Shown here one piece after another: positions 1 to 7,003 of a DNA stretch of 20,610 bases. Numbering within the stretch: position 1 is the first letter of the stretch; each line of letters opens with the position of its first letter. Made by a program: the position numbers and the translations under genes. Source of the stretch: an uncultured Eubacteriales bacterium (lineage in GTDB: Bacteria > Bacillota > Clostridia > Oscillospirales > Acutalibacteraceae); contig CAKUZC010000009.1 of NCBI GenBank assembly GCA_934718145.1, forward strand, positions 1 through 20,610. The letters run 5' to 3'. The notes beneath the pieces were generated by a model. It searched no databases. It had not been told where the DNA came from and saw nothing but the letters and a program-made list of their open reading frames with translations.

Positions 1-28
1 CATCATATATATATATATATATATGATG
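1..28. repeat. 28-nt perfect palindrome with (AT)n core
   Basis: The first 28 bases read the same on both strands: CATC at one end, GATG at the other, and an unbroken alternating AT core of about 20 nt between. The palindrome fills the spacer and -10 region of the minus-strand promoter described next. It could be a dimeric regulator site, a cruciform-prone element, or simply a chance property of a TA microsatellite flanked by CATC/GATG. The window edge cuts off what lies to the left. Confidence 0.75.
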
Positions 29-32
29 TCAA
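4..32 (-). promoter_or_regulatory. (TA)n-spacer promoter for a gene off the left edge
   Basis: On the minus strand a perfect TTGACA (32-27) is followed by a 17-nt alternating TA spacer and TATATG (9-4). Just upstream (about 35-60) lies the AT-rich stretch with TATTATTTTTATAAAAA that also precedes the other (TA)n promoters in this window. The same architecture drives the module and coiled-coil genes, so the gene off the left edge probably belongs to that family. The transcript itself is outside the window. Confidence 0.6.
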
Positions 33-111
33 GTGTTTTTTATAAAAATAATATAAATTATTTTTCAAAGATTTCATACGAGTAAAAAATAGGATCTATA
101 GTGAATCTTTT

Positions 112-146
112 TTGACTTATCTTTCGTAGCGTTATAATTGTATAAT
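112..146 (+). promoter_or_regulatory. Promoter of the amidase operon
   Basis: TTGACT (112-117) is followed at 15 nt by TATAAT (133-138); a second TATAAT lies at 141-146. Spacing is shorter than the 17-nt optimum, so the -35 call is weaker than the -10. The start codon of the amidase gene is about 55 nt downstream. In sporulating Firmicutes cwlD is read by sporulation sigma factors; no convincing SigE- or SigG-type box was identified here. Confidence 0.45.
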
Positions 147-201
147 TTAGTTTTAAAACAAGCTTTTATATTCATACAATTAAGTGTAGGGAGGAGTTAG
201 A

Positions 202-957
202 TTGCGTAAAATTAAATTTTTCAGTTATATTAAAAATAATGTTTTAAGTACTGTTACTTTTTCAATGGGTATAGCTGTTGTTTTGTCGCTTTTGTTTGTC
301 TCTTATGTAAAAATAAGTGCCCATATAGCGTCTCAGAAAGAATCGGGAGGCAATTCATCTAAAGTTGTTATACTTGATGCAGGACATGGAGGAGAAGACG
401 GTGGAGCAGTAGGCGTTGATGGAATCGTTGAGAAAGATATAAATCTTGCGATTACACTGAAAGTTCGAGATTATCTTGAGGCGTCCGGTTATAAGGTCAT
501 AATGACAAGGGATAAAGACATTGCAATTTATGACGACAGTGCCGAGAGTTTAAGGAGTAAGAAACGGTCTGATTTGCACAACAGAGCAAAGATAATAAGT
601 GAAAACGAAAACGAAAATAATATATTTGTCAGTATACACCAGAATAAATTTCCGGATTCTAAGTATTTCGGTACTCAAATATTTTATTCCAAAAATGATG
701 CCAGGAGTCAAACATTGGCTTGTGGAATAAAGGATTCTGTTGTTGGACTTATTCAACCTGAAAATACCAGGGAAATAAAACCGGCCGATAAGAGAATTTT
801 TTTACTTGATAAATCCCGAATACCGGCTGTGGTTGTGGAATGTGGTTTTTTATCGAATGAAGAGGAAGCTTCCAAGTTGATAAAAAATGAATACCAAAGT
901 CAGATGGCTTTTTGTATATACTGCGGAATTATTAATTATTACTTAAACAATACTTGA
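202..957 (+). CDS. cwlD: N-acetylmuramoyl-L-alanine amidase, CwlD-like, membrane-anchored
   Basis: A zinc-dependent amidase (Amidase_3 family) that cleaves the bond between N-acetylmuramic acid and L-alanine in peptidoglycan. The 251-residue product has a short basic N-terminus and one hydrophobic segment (about residues 17-37), which suggests an outward-facing membrane anchor. The catalytic domain follows: LDAGHGGEDGG (His62), Glu77 in the VEKDIN segment, SIHQN (His146), and the catalytic glutamate in VVECGFLSN (Glu213). All expected zinc and catalytic residues are present. Size and anchor match CwlD (about 240 aa), which acts with a deacetylase to make muramic-delta-lactam in spore cortex; that specific role is inferred from family resemblance. 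The start is TTG at 202, supported by GGGAGGAG at 189-196. A promoter for the next gene overlaps the stop codon. Confidence 0.87.
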   Translation: MRKIKFFSYIKNNVLSTVTFSMGIAVVLSLLFVSYVKISAHIASQKESGGNSSKVVILDAGHGGEDGGAVGVDGIVEKDINLAITLKVRDYLEASGYKVIMTRDKDIAIYDDSAESLRSKKRSDLHNRAKIISENENENNIFVSIHQNKFPDSKYFGTQIFYSKNDARSQTLACGIKDSVVGLIQPENTREIKPADKRIFLLDKSRIPAVVVECGFLSNEEEASKLIKNEYQSQMAFCIYCGIINYYLNNT

Positions 958-982
958 TGATAAACGAATATCAAGTTATAAT
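954..982 (+). promoter_or_regulatory. Possible internal promoter before the small secreted protein and radA
   Basis: TTGATG (954-959), overlapping the amidase stop codon, is followed by a 17-nt spacer and a perfect TATAAT (977-982), 30 nt before the start codon at 1012. This would let the small protein and radA be expressed separately from the amidase. No terminator separates the genes, so read-through from the first promoter is also likely. Confidence 0.5.
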
Positions 983-1011
983 TTAATTGAATTTTTTAAA
1001 GGATGTAATTT

Positions 1012-1407
1012 ATGAAAACGTTTAAAAATAAGTTGATATCAATTTTTGCTGTATTTTTTGTGTCATTTTTTTCAGTAAATGCGCAGGAGTTCAAGGAATT
1101 TGAAATGAATTCTGAAATATGTGCGTCTATTCCTCATGAGATTGATTTACACGATTTTTGTTTTAAGAGAATTTCAGTTATATCGAAGTATATTGGAATA
1201 GTATTTAATAAAAAATTTTTATTTCAAAATATTAAAAGCACTTTGATAGAGAAAATGAACAATGAATTTGAAGGCGGTATTTTATCCACTGAAAAATATT
1301 ATCTTAGCAGTTCTTCCGGTTGGGAAGAGTACGTAAACACTTCAAAATCTCTCATGAATATTTATAAAACAGCGATGAGATTTAAAGTGAGAGAAAAGTA
1401 TGAGTAA
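1012..1407 (+). CDS. Small secreted protein of unknown function
   Basis: The 131-residue product is not recognised. It starts with a good signal peptide: basic KTFKNK, a hydrophobic stretch to about residue 21, then a likely cleavage site after VNA (about residue 24). The mature part of about 107 residues has two cysteines (in EICAS and DFCFK), no further membrane segment and no motif I can name. ATG at 1012 is supported by AAAGGATG at 998-1005. The last 8 nt overlap the radA start (ATGAGTAA), so the two genes are probably translationally coupled. The overlap says nothing reliable about a shared role, because an exported protein and a cytoplasmic repair protein act in different places. Confidence 0.75.
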   Translation: MKTFKNKLISIFAVFFVSFFSVNAQEFKEFEMNSEICASIPHEIDLHDFCFKRISVISKYIGIVFNKKFLFQNIKSTLIEKMNNEFEGGILSTEKYYLSSSSGWEEYVNTSKSLMNIYKTAMRFKVREKYE

Positions 1408-2773
1408 ATTAAAAAGCGTCTATGTTTGTTCGGAATGCGGATATGAATCTGCAAAATGGAATGGAATATGTCCATCGTGCGGTCAGGGAAATACTATGGT
1501 TGAAGAAGTGCGTGATACGGACTTAAAAAAGAAATCTCCGGCTGTAAAGTTTAATAGTTCACACATAAGTGAAGTTCCGATGGATAGCATAGACATAAAT
1601 GAAGAAACGAGATATCATACAGGTTTTAATGAACTTGACAGAGTTTTTGGCGGAGGTATTGTCAAAGGCTCTTTGTCGCTTTTAGGCGGTACACCTGGAA
1701 TAGGAAAATCCACGCTTTTGCTTCAAATATGTAATTATTTGGATAAAGATCTTAAAATTTTGTATGTATCGGGCGAAGAGTCCAAACGTCAGATAAAGAT
1801 GCGTGCTTCTAGGCTGGGCGTTCATAACGAAAATTTATTTATCATGACTGAAACGGACATTAATTTGATTTCCGCAGAGATAGAGTACACTCATCCCGAT
1901 ATAGTTATAATAGACTCAATCCAAACTATGAACAATTCAAATTCATCTTCTTTTCCCGGGAGTGTTTCTCAAGTCAAAGAGTGTGCCAATGCATTTTTAA
2001 AGCTTTCAAAATCTTTGGATATTACCGTAATGGTGATAGGCCATGTAAATAAAGACGGAGCAATTGCAGGCCCGAAAGTTTTAGAACACATGGTTGATGC
2101 AGTATTTTATTTTGAAGGAGATAATCAGACATCCTATCGAATTTTACGTGCTGTTAAAAATAGACATGGTTCCACGAATGAAATAGGCGTTTTTCGAATG
2201 GAAAATGAAGGACTCAGCGAGGTTGAAAATCCTTCTGCGATGATGCTGGCCGGAAAACCGGAAGGTGTATCGGGAATATGCGTTGCGTGTGTTATGGAAG
2301 GTTCTCGACCTATTTTAACTGAAGTTCAAGGACTTGTAACATCAACGAGTTTTGGAAATCCTCGTAGGATGTCCACCGGATTTGATTATAATCGAATGTC
2401 GCTTATTTTAGCTGTTTTGGAAAAACGTGCGGGATACTTTTTTTCTTCGATGGACGCATATATTAATGTAGTAGGAGGACTTAAACTTGATGAACCGGCG
2501 GCAGATCTTTCTGTTGCTGTTGCTTTGGTTTCGAGTCTTAAAGATAAAGCTGTTGCCGATGACGTTGTTGCATTTGGAGAAATAGGTCTTGCAGGAGAAA
2601 TTAGAGCTGTTCCAAACTGCGAAATGAGAATAAGAGAAGCTCAGAGGCTTGGATTTAAAAAATGTATAATTCCTTATTATAATTTCAAATCAATGAGGAA
2701 TACCAATAACCACGAAATAGAGATTATTGGAGCAAAAGACATAAGAACTGCTGTTTCGGAAGCAATAAATTAA
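1400..2773 (+). CDS. radA: DNA repair protein RadA (Sms)
   Basis: A RecA-related ATPase that processes branched recombination intermediates and helps extend D-loops in the cytoplasm. The 457 residues match the usual length and all domains are in order: a zinc finger with CSEC and CPSC (Cys10, 13, 24, 27), Walker A GGTPGIGKST (96-105), Walker B DIVIIDS (167-173), the RadA signature KNRHGSTNE (253-261), and a C-terminal Lon-protease-like domain with GGLKLDEPAADL (359-370) and GEIGLAGEIR (393-402). The signature reads KNRHG instead of the common KNRFG; the Lys and Arg considered important are intact, so activity is expected. The start overlaps the upstream gene by 8 nt. A wobble-rich hairpin terminator follows 18 nt after the stop. 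Confidence 0.97.
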   Translation: MSKLKSVYVCSECGYESAKWNGICPSCGQGNTMVEEVRDTDLKKKSPAVKFNSSHISEVPMDSIDINEETRYHTGFNELDRVFGGGIVKGSLSLLGGTPGIGKSTLLLQICNYLDKDLKILYVSGEESKRQIKMRASRLGVHNENLFIMTETDINLISAEIEYTHPDIVIIDSIQTMNNSNSSSFPGSVSQVKECANAFLKLSKSLDITVMVIGHVNKDGAIAGPKVLEHMVDAVFYFEGDNQTSYRILRAVKNRHGSTNEIGVFRMENEGLSEVENPSAMMLAGKPEGVSGICVACVMEGSRPILTEVQGLVTSTSFGNPRRMSTGFDYNRMSLILAVLEKRAGYFFSSMDAYINVVGGLKLDEPAADLSVAVALVSSLKDKAVADDVVAFGEIGLAGEIRAVPNCEMRIREAQRLGFKKCIIPYYNFKSMRNTNNHEIEIIGAKDIRTAVSEAIN

Positions 2774-2790
2774 AAATTTGTATTACTGTG

Positions 2791-2822
2791 AAGTCGTGTG
2801 AAGTGTATTCATGCGATTTTTT
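2791..2822 (+). terminator. radA terminator
   Basis: A 12-bp stem (2791-2802 with 2808-2819) closes a 5-nt loop GTGTA and runs into a T tract ending at 2822. Two of the inner pairs and one outer pair are G-U and form only in plus-strand RNA, which orients the terminator to radA. Confidence 0.7.
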
Positions 2823-2842
2823 AATATATTTTATAAAAACTA

Positions 2843-2869
2843 TTGACAATATATATATATATATATAAT
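2843..2869 (+). promoter_or_regulatory. (TA)n-spacer promoter of the 154-aa gene
   Basis: A perfect TTGACA (2843-2848) is followed directly by an alternating AT tract (2849-2867) whose end forms a perfect TATAAT (2864-2869). The spacing is only 15 nt. The upstream sequence ATATTTTATAAAAAC matches the element seen before the other (TA)n promoters. Gain of one TA unit would give the 17-nt optimum, so the tract could tune or switch expression; that is a prediction. Confidence 0.65.
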
Positions 2870-2922
2870 TATTAGTATCCTTAGCGCTTTGGATAAAAAT
2901 AATTTTATAGGATGTGATTTTT

Positions 2923-3387
2923 ATGGAAATGCAAATATCGTTTGGTGGTAAAAATTTAAAATTATCTATAGCCGACTCTTTTAAAAATATATTGGAAGAA
3001 AAACGTGATCCCAATATGAAGGCTGAAGAATTTAAAAAGGAAACTCAAAAGTTGATTGAAGAATCATTTAAAGATTACTTTACAGCTAATGAGTGGAAAG
3101 AATTAAAAAAATTAAATAATGGTAAAGATGTTGATTTAGAAGAGATTGATATAGTTGAAAAGTGTGGGAATAACTGTCTAGCGAGTTGTTCAAATAAAGA
3201 AGTAAATTATTTTAAGCAGTTTCATGAAGTGTTTCTTATTGGAAATAAATTTAAAGTTTCCATAGTATTGTATCCTGAGAAAGTAAGTTTAAGAGAAATG
3301 TGGGAGGAAAATAGTGGTATAAATCCCGATTGCACATATGACGCTTTAAAACAGGCAATAAAAGAACTAAAACAAAAACAAAAATAA
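2923..3387 (+). CDS. 154-aa protein with one copy of the strand-proline-helix module
   Basis: Not a family I recognise. The first 80 residues are charged and helical, a cysteine-containing linker (CGNNC and SC, residues 81-89) follows, and residues about 99-131 read FHEVFLI, then KFKVSIVLYP, then a helix ending in MW. That is the same pattern as the first module of the 651-aa and 441-aa proteins (FKVCVFLP and FKICFMLP, each followed by a helix ending in W). There is no signal peptide or membrane segment. ATG at 2923 is chosen over an upstream GTG at 2914 because that GTG lies inside the Shine-Dalgarno AGGATGTGAT (2909-2918). This leaves the same 4-nt spacing seen in three other family genes. 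The gene is monocistronic, lying between the radA terminator and its own hairpin. Confidence 0.75.
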   Translation: MEMQISFGGKNLKLSIADSFKNILEEKRDPNMKAEEFKKETQKLIEESFKDYFTANEWKELKKLNNGKDVDLEEIDIVEKCGNNCLASCSNKEVNYFKQFHEVFLIGNKFKVSIVLYPEKVSLREMWEENSGINPDCTYDALKQAIKELKQKQK

Positions 3388-3398
3388 AAAGTTTTCAG

Positions 3399-3430
3399 CC
3401 ACACAGAAGTTAAACCTGTGTGGTTTTGTG
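3399..3430 (+). terminator. Terminator between convergent genes
   Basis: CCACACAG (3399-3406) pairs perfectly with CTGTGTGG (3416-3423) around a 9-nt loop, followed by TTTTGTG. It ends the 154-aa gene. On the other strand the hairpin lies 9 nt beyond the addA stop and is followed a few bases later by a T-rich run, so it may serve both directions. Confidence 0.8.
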
Positions 3431-3432
3431 TG

Positions 3433-6400
3433 TTAAATTATTTTAGAAAAGCTTTCATTGAGGTAAAAAGAATAGATAATAAGCTCTTTTACATCTGTTC
3501 CGGAAATTTTTTCAAGAGCATATTTGTATAAATTGAGTTGTGTGGAATATTTTTCATATAAATCTTTAATGCTTTCAGTTTTGTCAGTTTTATAATCGAC
3601 TATTACGTATTTTCCGTTTTCTTGAAAAGCACAATCCAAAGCTCCTTGCATGAATACAAAATTGTCTGAATCGTTTTTAGATATAGCATGTTTATTTAAT
3701 AGTTCAGGATGAATTTTTACAGAGAATCTTTTTTCTCGCACTGTTTTTTCGCTTTGCATTATTCTTTTTGCAAGAGGAGAACTTATAAATTTTTGAATTT
3801 TGCTTATGTTTAAATTTTCTGATTCTTTAATTGTTAAAAATCCTTCTGATAAAAGGCGATTAATTTCTGATTTTACTCCATGTAACATTGCATTTTTGAA
3901 GTTTGAAAAACACATAAATTTGTGTAGAGCTGTGCCTTTTTGTGCGGCAGTGAAATTTTTTTCAGTAGCAAAAGATGGTCTGGAATTTGCTGTATATTGC
4001 TCCCAGTCACCACTTTGATTCATCATAGAAGCTGAAATTTTAAGCGGCAAATTTACAAATTCTTTGTATGGATAGACGAAATCAAATCTTTCATTTATAA
4101 TTCTTTCCCATTCTGGGTCTGAGTTCTCATATGAAATTTGTTCTTCTATATATTCTTCACAATCATCAGAATAACCGGTAGATTCGAGTTCATGAGAGAT
4201 CAAATTAATATCCCAGTTTAAATTTTTTGAATTTTTTTCTGAGATATATTCGTTTAAATTCATAACATTGCAAAGCTTGTTTCTGAGGTTGCTTTGGCAT
4301 ATGCATAAAATTATCCAAGATGCAAAAGAATTGGAATTTTTCACTTCAATTGGTGAAATAAAATTATTATTTTGGGTTAATATCAGATTTTTTTCAATTG
4401 TTTTTGAGGGTTCTTTTATGGAAGCTATTAAAAAAAGTTTTTGTTTTGCTCTGGTCAAAGCGACGTAGAAAATTCGCATTTCTTCAGAGATGTCTTCATC
4501 TTGGTTCTGAGATAATATAGCTTTTCTCATTAAATTATCAAATTGTAAAGTTCCTTCATTGTTTTTCAATTTCATAGCGAGGCCAAAGTCTGAACTAATA
4601 ATTACTTTATTTTTATCAAAATTAAACCTTTTTCCGCATCCTGCCACTATGCATACGGGGAATTCAAGACCTTTCGATTTGTGAATACTCATTATTTTCA
4701 CAGTATTTTCGTACTCAGAAGATATTGAAGCAGGTTCCAAATCGGATTTTTTTTGTTTTATATTTTCTATGTAATCTAAAAATCCGGATAATCCTTTGTG
4801 GTACTGATTTTCGAATTTTTCTGCATATTGAACCAAAAGTTCAAGATTTGCTTTTTTAACTTCTCCTTTTGGCTTTGCAAGGCATAGAGCGGGATAATCG
4901 GTGTCTTGATATATGAATTCAATTAATTCTCCGCAAGGAATTGTGCAAGAAATCTTTCTCCAGTAGTTTATTTTTTCTAAAAAATCGGTACATTTTTTCA
5001 TTCCGTTTTCAGATGATTTTTTTACTGCAAAATAAAATAAATTGTTTTTGTCATATTCTCTAATTTCACTGAGTTCGTCTACGCTAAATCCAAATATTGG
5101 ACTCATCATTGCAGATATTAACGGTATGTCCTGAACGGGATTGTTTATTGTTTGAAGTATTGAAATTATGTTGGAAATCTCAGAAGTATCGAGAAATTTT
5201 TCTTTAGTTTCCGACCAAGCCGGTATACCTTGCTCTAAAAGTCTTGAAGTGTAAATGTGAGCATGAGCGTTTGAACTGCGCATGAGTATGCAAAAATCAG
5301 AATAAGTTATGGGTCTTTCAGTCCCATTTTCACTTACTTTATATTTTTGATGAATCATTTCTGTAATTTTTTCTGCAATAAAATCGGCTTCAAGAATATC
5401 TGAGTTTTCCTGAGATTTAGAGGTATCTATTATTGAAAAATTTACATCACATTCATTGTTTTGAATTTCTTCTTTGCATAGACCCGGAACCAGTTTTTCT
5501 TCATCGTTATATTCTATTTCTCCGGCTTCTTCAGACATAATGCTTTCAAAAATAAAATTTATGCTGTTTATAATTTTTGGATTACTTCTGAAATTTTTTC
5601 CCAGTATTATTTTGGCGGGGTAATTATTTTTTTCTTTAGAATAAAGTTGATAATCGCTTTTTTTTCTTAAAAATATTTGAGGTTTTGAATGTCTGAATTT
5701 ATATATACTTTGTTTAACGTCTCCCACACAAAACATTTTGTTGTTATTGTTTATGAGTTTAAATATAGTATTTTGGATTTCGTTTATGTCCTGATATTCG
5801 TCTACCATTATTTCTGCGTATCTGTTCGAAATTTCTAAAGCTATATCGCTTGGCATTATTTCTCCTGAATCAATATCTTTTGAAAGAAGTTTTATGGTCC
5901 AGTGTTCTAAATCACTGTAGTCGGCGATATTTCTGATAGTTTTTAGATAAGAAATTTCCTGACTCAAATAATTTGTTGCATCAAAAAGAGTTTTTGTTAC
6001 GATTTTGAATTTTTCCAATGCATTTATTGTTCCGAGTTCAAAAAATATAAAGTATTTTTTAGTGTTTTTAATTAAATTCTTAGCGTATTCTCGTTTTTCG
6101 GAGATTATATTTTTCTCGAAATCGCAATCCTTACATCTTAGAGGTTTGAGTTTAGAAAATGAAAATTGAGTAATTTTTTCTGCAATTTTGTCCCAGCTTT
6201 CAGTGCTTAACGATTCTATAATCGAATTTACTTCGGATAAATCTTTTTCAATGGCTTCACCGTAAGATTTTTGTATATTTTCATTTTCGGAAGAAATATT
6301 TTTTATCTGAAAAAGTGTTTTTTGAATTTCCGTAAATGATTTCTTTGCAAAATTGATGGCAATTTTTCCCCATGGAGAATCTTTTACAGATGTAATATTT

Positions 6401-6999
6401 TCATACATCTTACAAACATCATTCATCCATTTTTCAGGGAAAGGTAAAGAACGGGTAAAATCGTATAGTTGTTCAATTACAAGAGATAAAGAGTTGTCAT
6501 TTTTTTCGTTTCCAAAAAGATTCGCAGTATATATGAAATCAGGATTTTGAGATTCATAAAAATCATTTAAAGTTTTTTCCATTGCTTTATTCTTTATAAT
6601 GGAAATTTCACTTTCTTCGGCGATTCTAAATTTTGGAGATATTCCGAGTTTGTAAAAATTTTCTCGTATGATGCTTGCGCAAAAGCTGTGAATGGTACCC
6701 AGGGAAGCACATTTTAACATTATTTGTTGGTTGCTGAGATGAGAGTTTTGCGGATTTTTGCTTATCATTTCAGAGAGTCTTGCTGAGATGCGACTTTTCA
6801 TTTCTTGTGCAGCGGCCTTTGTGAAAGTAACGATTAAAAATTTATTTATATCTATGGGATTTTCCAAATCTGTTATTTGTTTTATGACTCTTTCTACGAG
6901 TACTGAAGTTTTCCCCGAACCTGCTGCTGCCGATACCAGTATACTTCCGCCCGTGGAATTTATAGCATTTTCTTGTTCGGTAGTCCATTTTTTGCTCAT
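3433..6999 (-). CDS. addA: ATP-dependent helicase/nuclease subunit A (AddA)
   Basis: The motor subunit of AddAB, the RecBCD counterpart in Firmicutes: a 3'-5' helicase that with AddB resects double-strand breaks and loads RecA. The 1188 residues fit the family (about 1200). Superfamily 1A helicase motifs are visible: WTTEQENAI (Q motif, 5-13), SAAAGSGKT (23-31), MVDEYQD (398-404), GDVKQSIYKFR (426-436), MSIHKSKGLEFP (770-781) and YVALTRAK (845-852). The RecB-type nuclease domain follows, with GTALHKF (1022-1028), GALD (1119-1122), DYKTDK (1135-1140) and QLNLYKYA (1154-1161), so it appears catalytically complete. It starts 4 nt after the addB stop, with AAAGGA inside the end of addB as its ribosome site; the pair is coupled. 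The protein ends soon after the nuclease motifs, as usual. Confidence 0.96.
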   Translation of the reverse strand: MSKKWTTEQENAINSTGGSILVSAAAGSGKTSVLVERVIKQITDLENPIDINKFLIVTFTKAAAQEMKSRISARLSEMISKNPQNSHLSNQQIMLKCASLGTIHSFCASIIRENFYKLGISPKFRIAEESEISIIKNKAMEKTLNDFYESQNPDFIYTANLFGNEKNDNSLSLVIEQLYDFTRSLPFPEKWMNDVCKMYENITSVKDSPWGKIAINFAKKSFTEIQKTLFQIKNISSENENIQKSYGEAIEKDLSEVNSIIESLSTESWDKIAEKITQFSFSKLKPLRCKDCDFEKNIISEKREYAKNLIKNTKKYFIFFELGTINALEKFKIVTKTLFDATNYLSQEISYLKTIRNIADYSDLEHWTIKLLSKDIDSGEIMPSDIALEISNRYAEIMVDEYQDINEIQNTIFKLINNNNKMFCVGDVKQSIYKFRHSKPQIFLRKKSDYQLYSKEKNNYPAKIILGKNFRSNPKIINSINFIFESIMSEEAGEIEYNDEEKLVPGLCKEEIQNNECDVNFSIIDTSKSQENSDILEADFIAEKITEMIHQKYKVSENGTERPITYSDFCILMRSSNAHAHIYTSRLLEQGIPAWSETKEKFLDTSEISNIISILQTINNPVQDIPLISAMMSPIFGFSVDELSEIREYDKNNLFYFAVKKSSENGMKKCTDFLEKINYWRKISCTIPCGELIEFIYQDTDYPALCLAKPKGEVKKANLELLVQYAEKFENQYHKGLSGFLDYIENIKQKKSDLEPASISSEYENTVKIMSIHKSKGLEFPVCIVAGCGKRFNFDKNKVIISSDFGLAMKLKNNEGTLQFDNLMRKAILSQNQDEDISEEMRIFYVALTRAKQKLFLIASIKEPSKTIEKNLILTQNNNFISPIEVKNSNSFASWIILCICQSNLRNKLCNVMNLNEYISEKNSKNLNWDINLISHELESTGYSDDCEEYIEEQISYENSDPEWERIINERFDFVYPYKEFVNLPLKISASMMNQSGDWEQYTANSRPSFATEKNFTAAQKGTALHKFMCFSNFKNAMLHGVKSEINRLLSEGFLTIKESENLNISKIQKFISSPLAKRIMQSEKTVREKRFSVKIHPELLNKHAISKNDSDNFVFMQGALDCAFQENGKYVIVDYKTDKTESIKDLYEKYSTQLNLYKYALEKISGTDVKELIIYSFYLNESFSKII

Positions 7000-7003
7000 A
7001 TTT

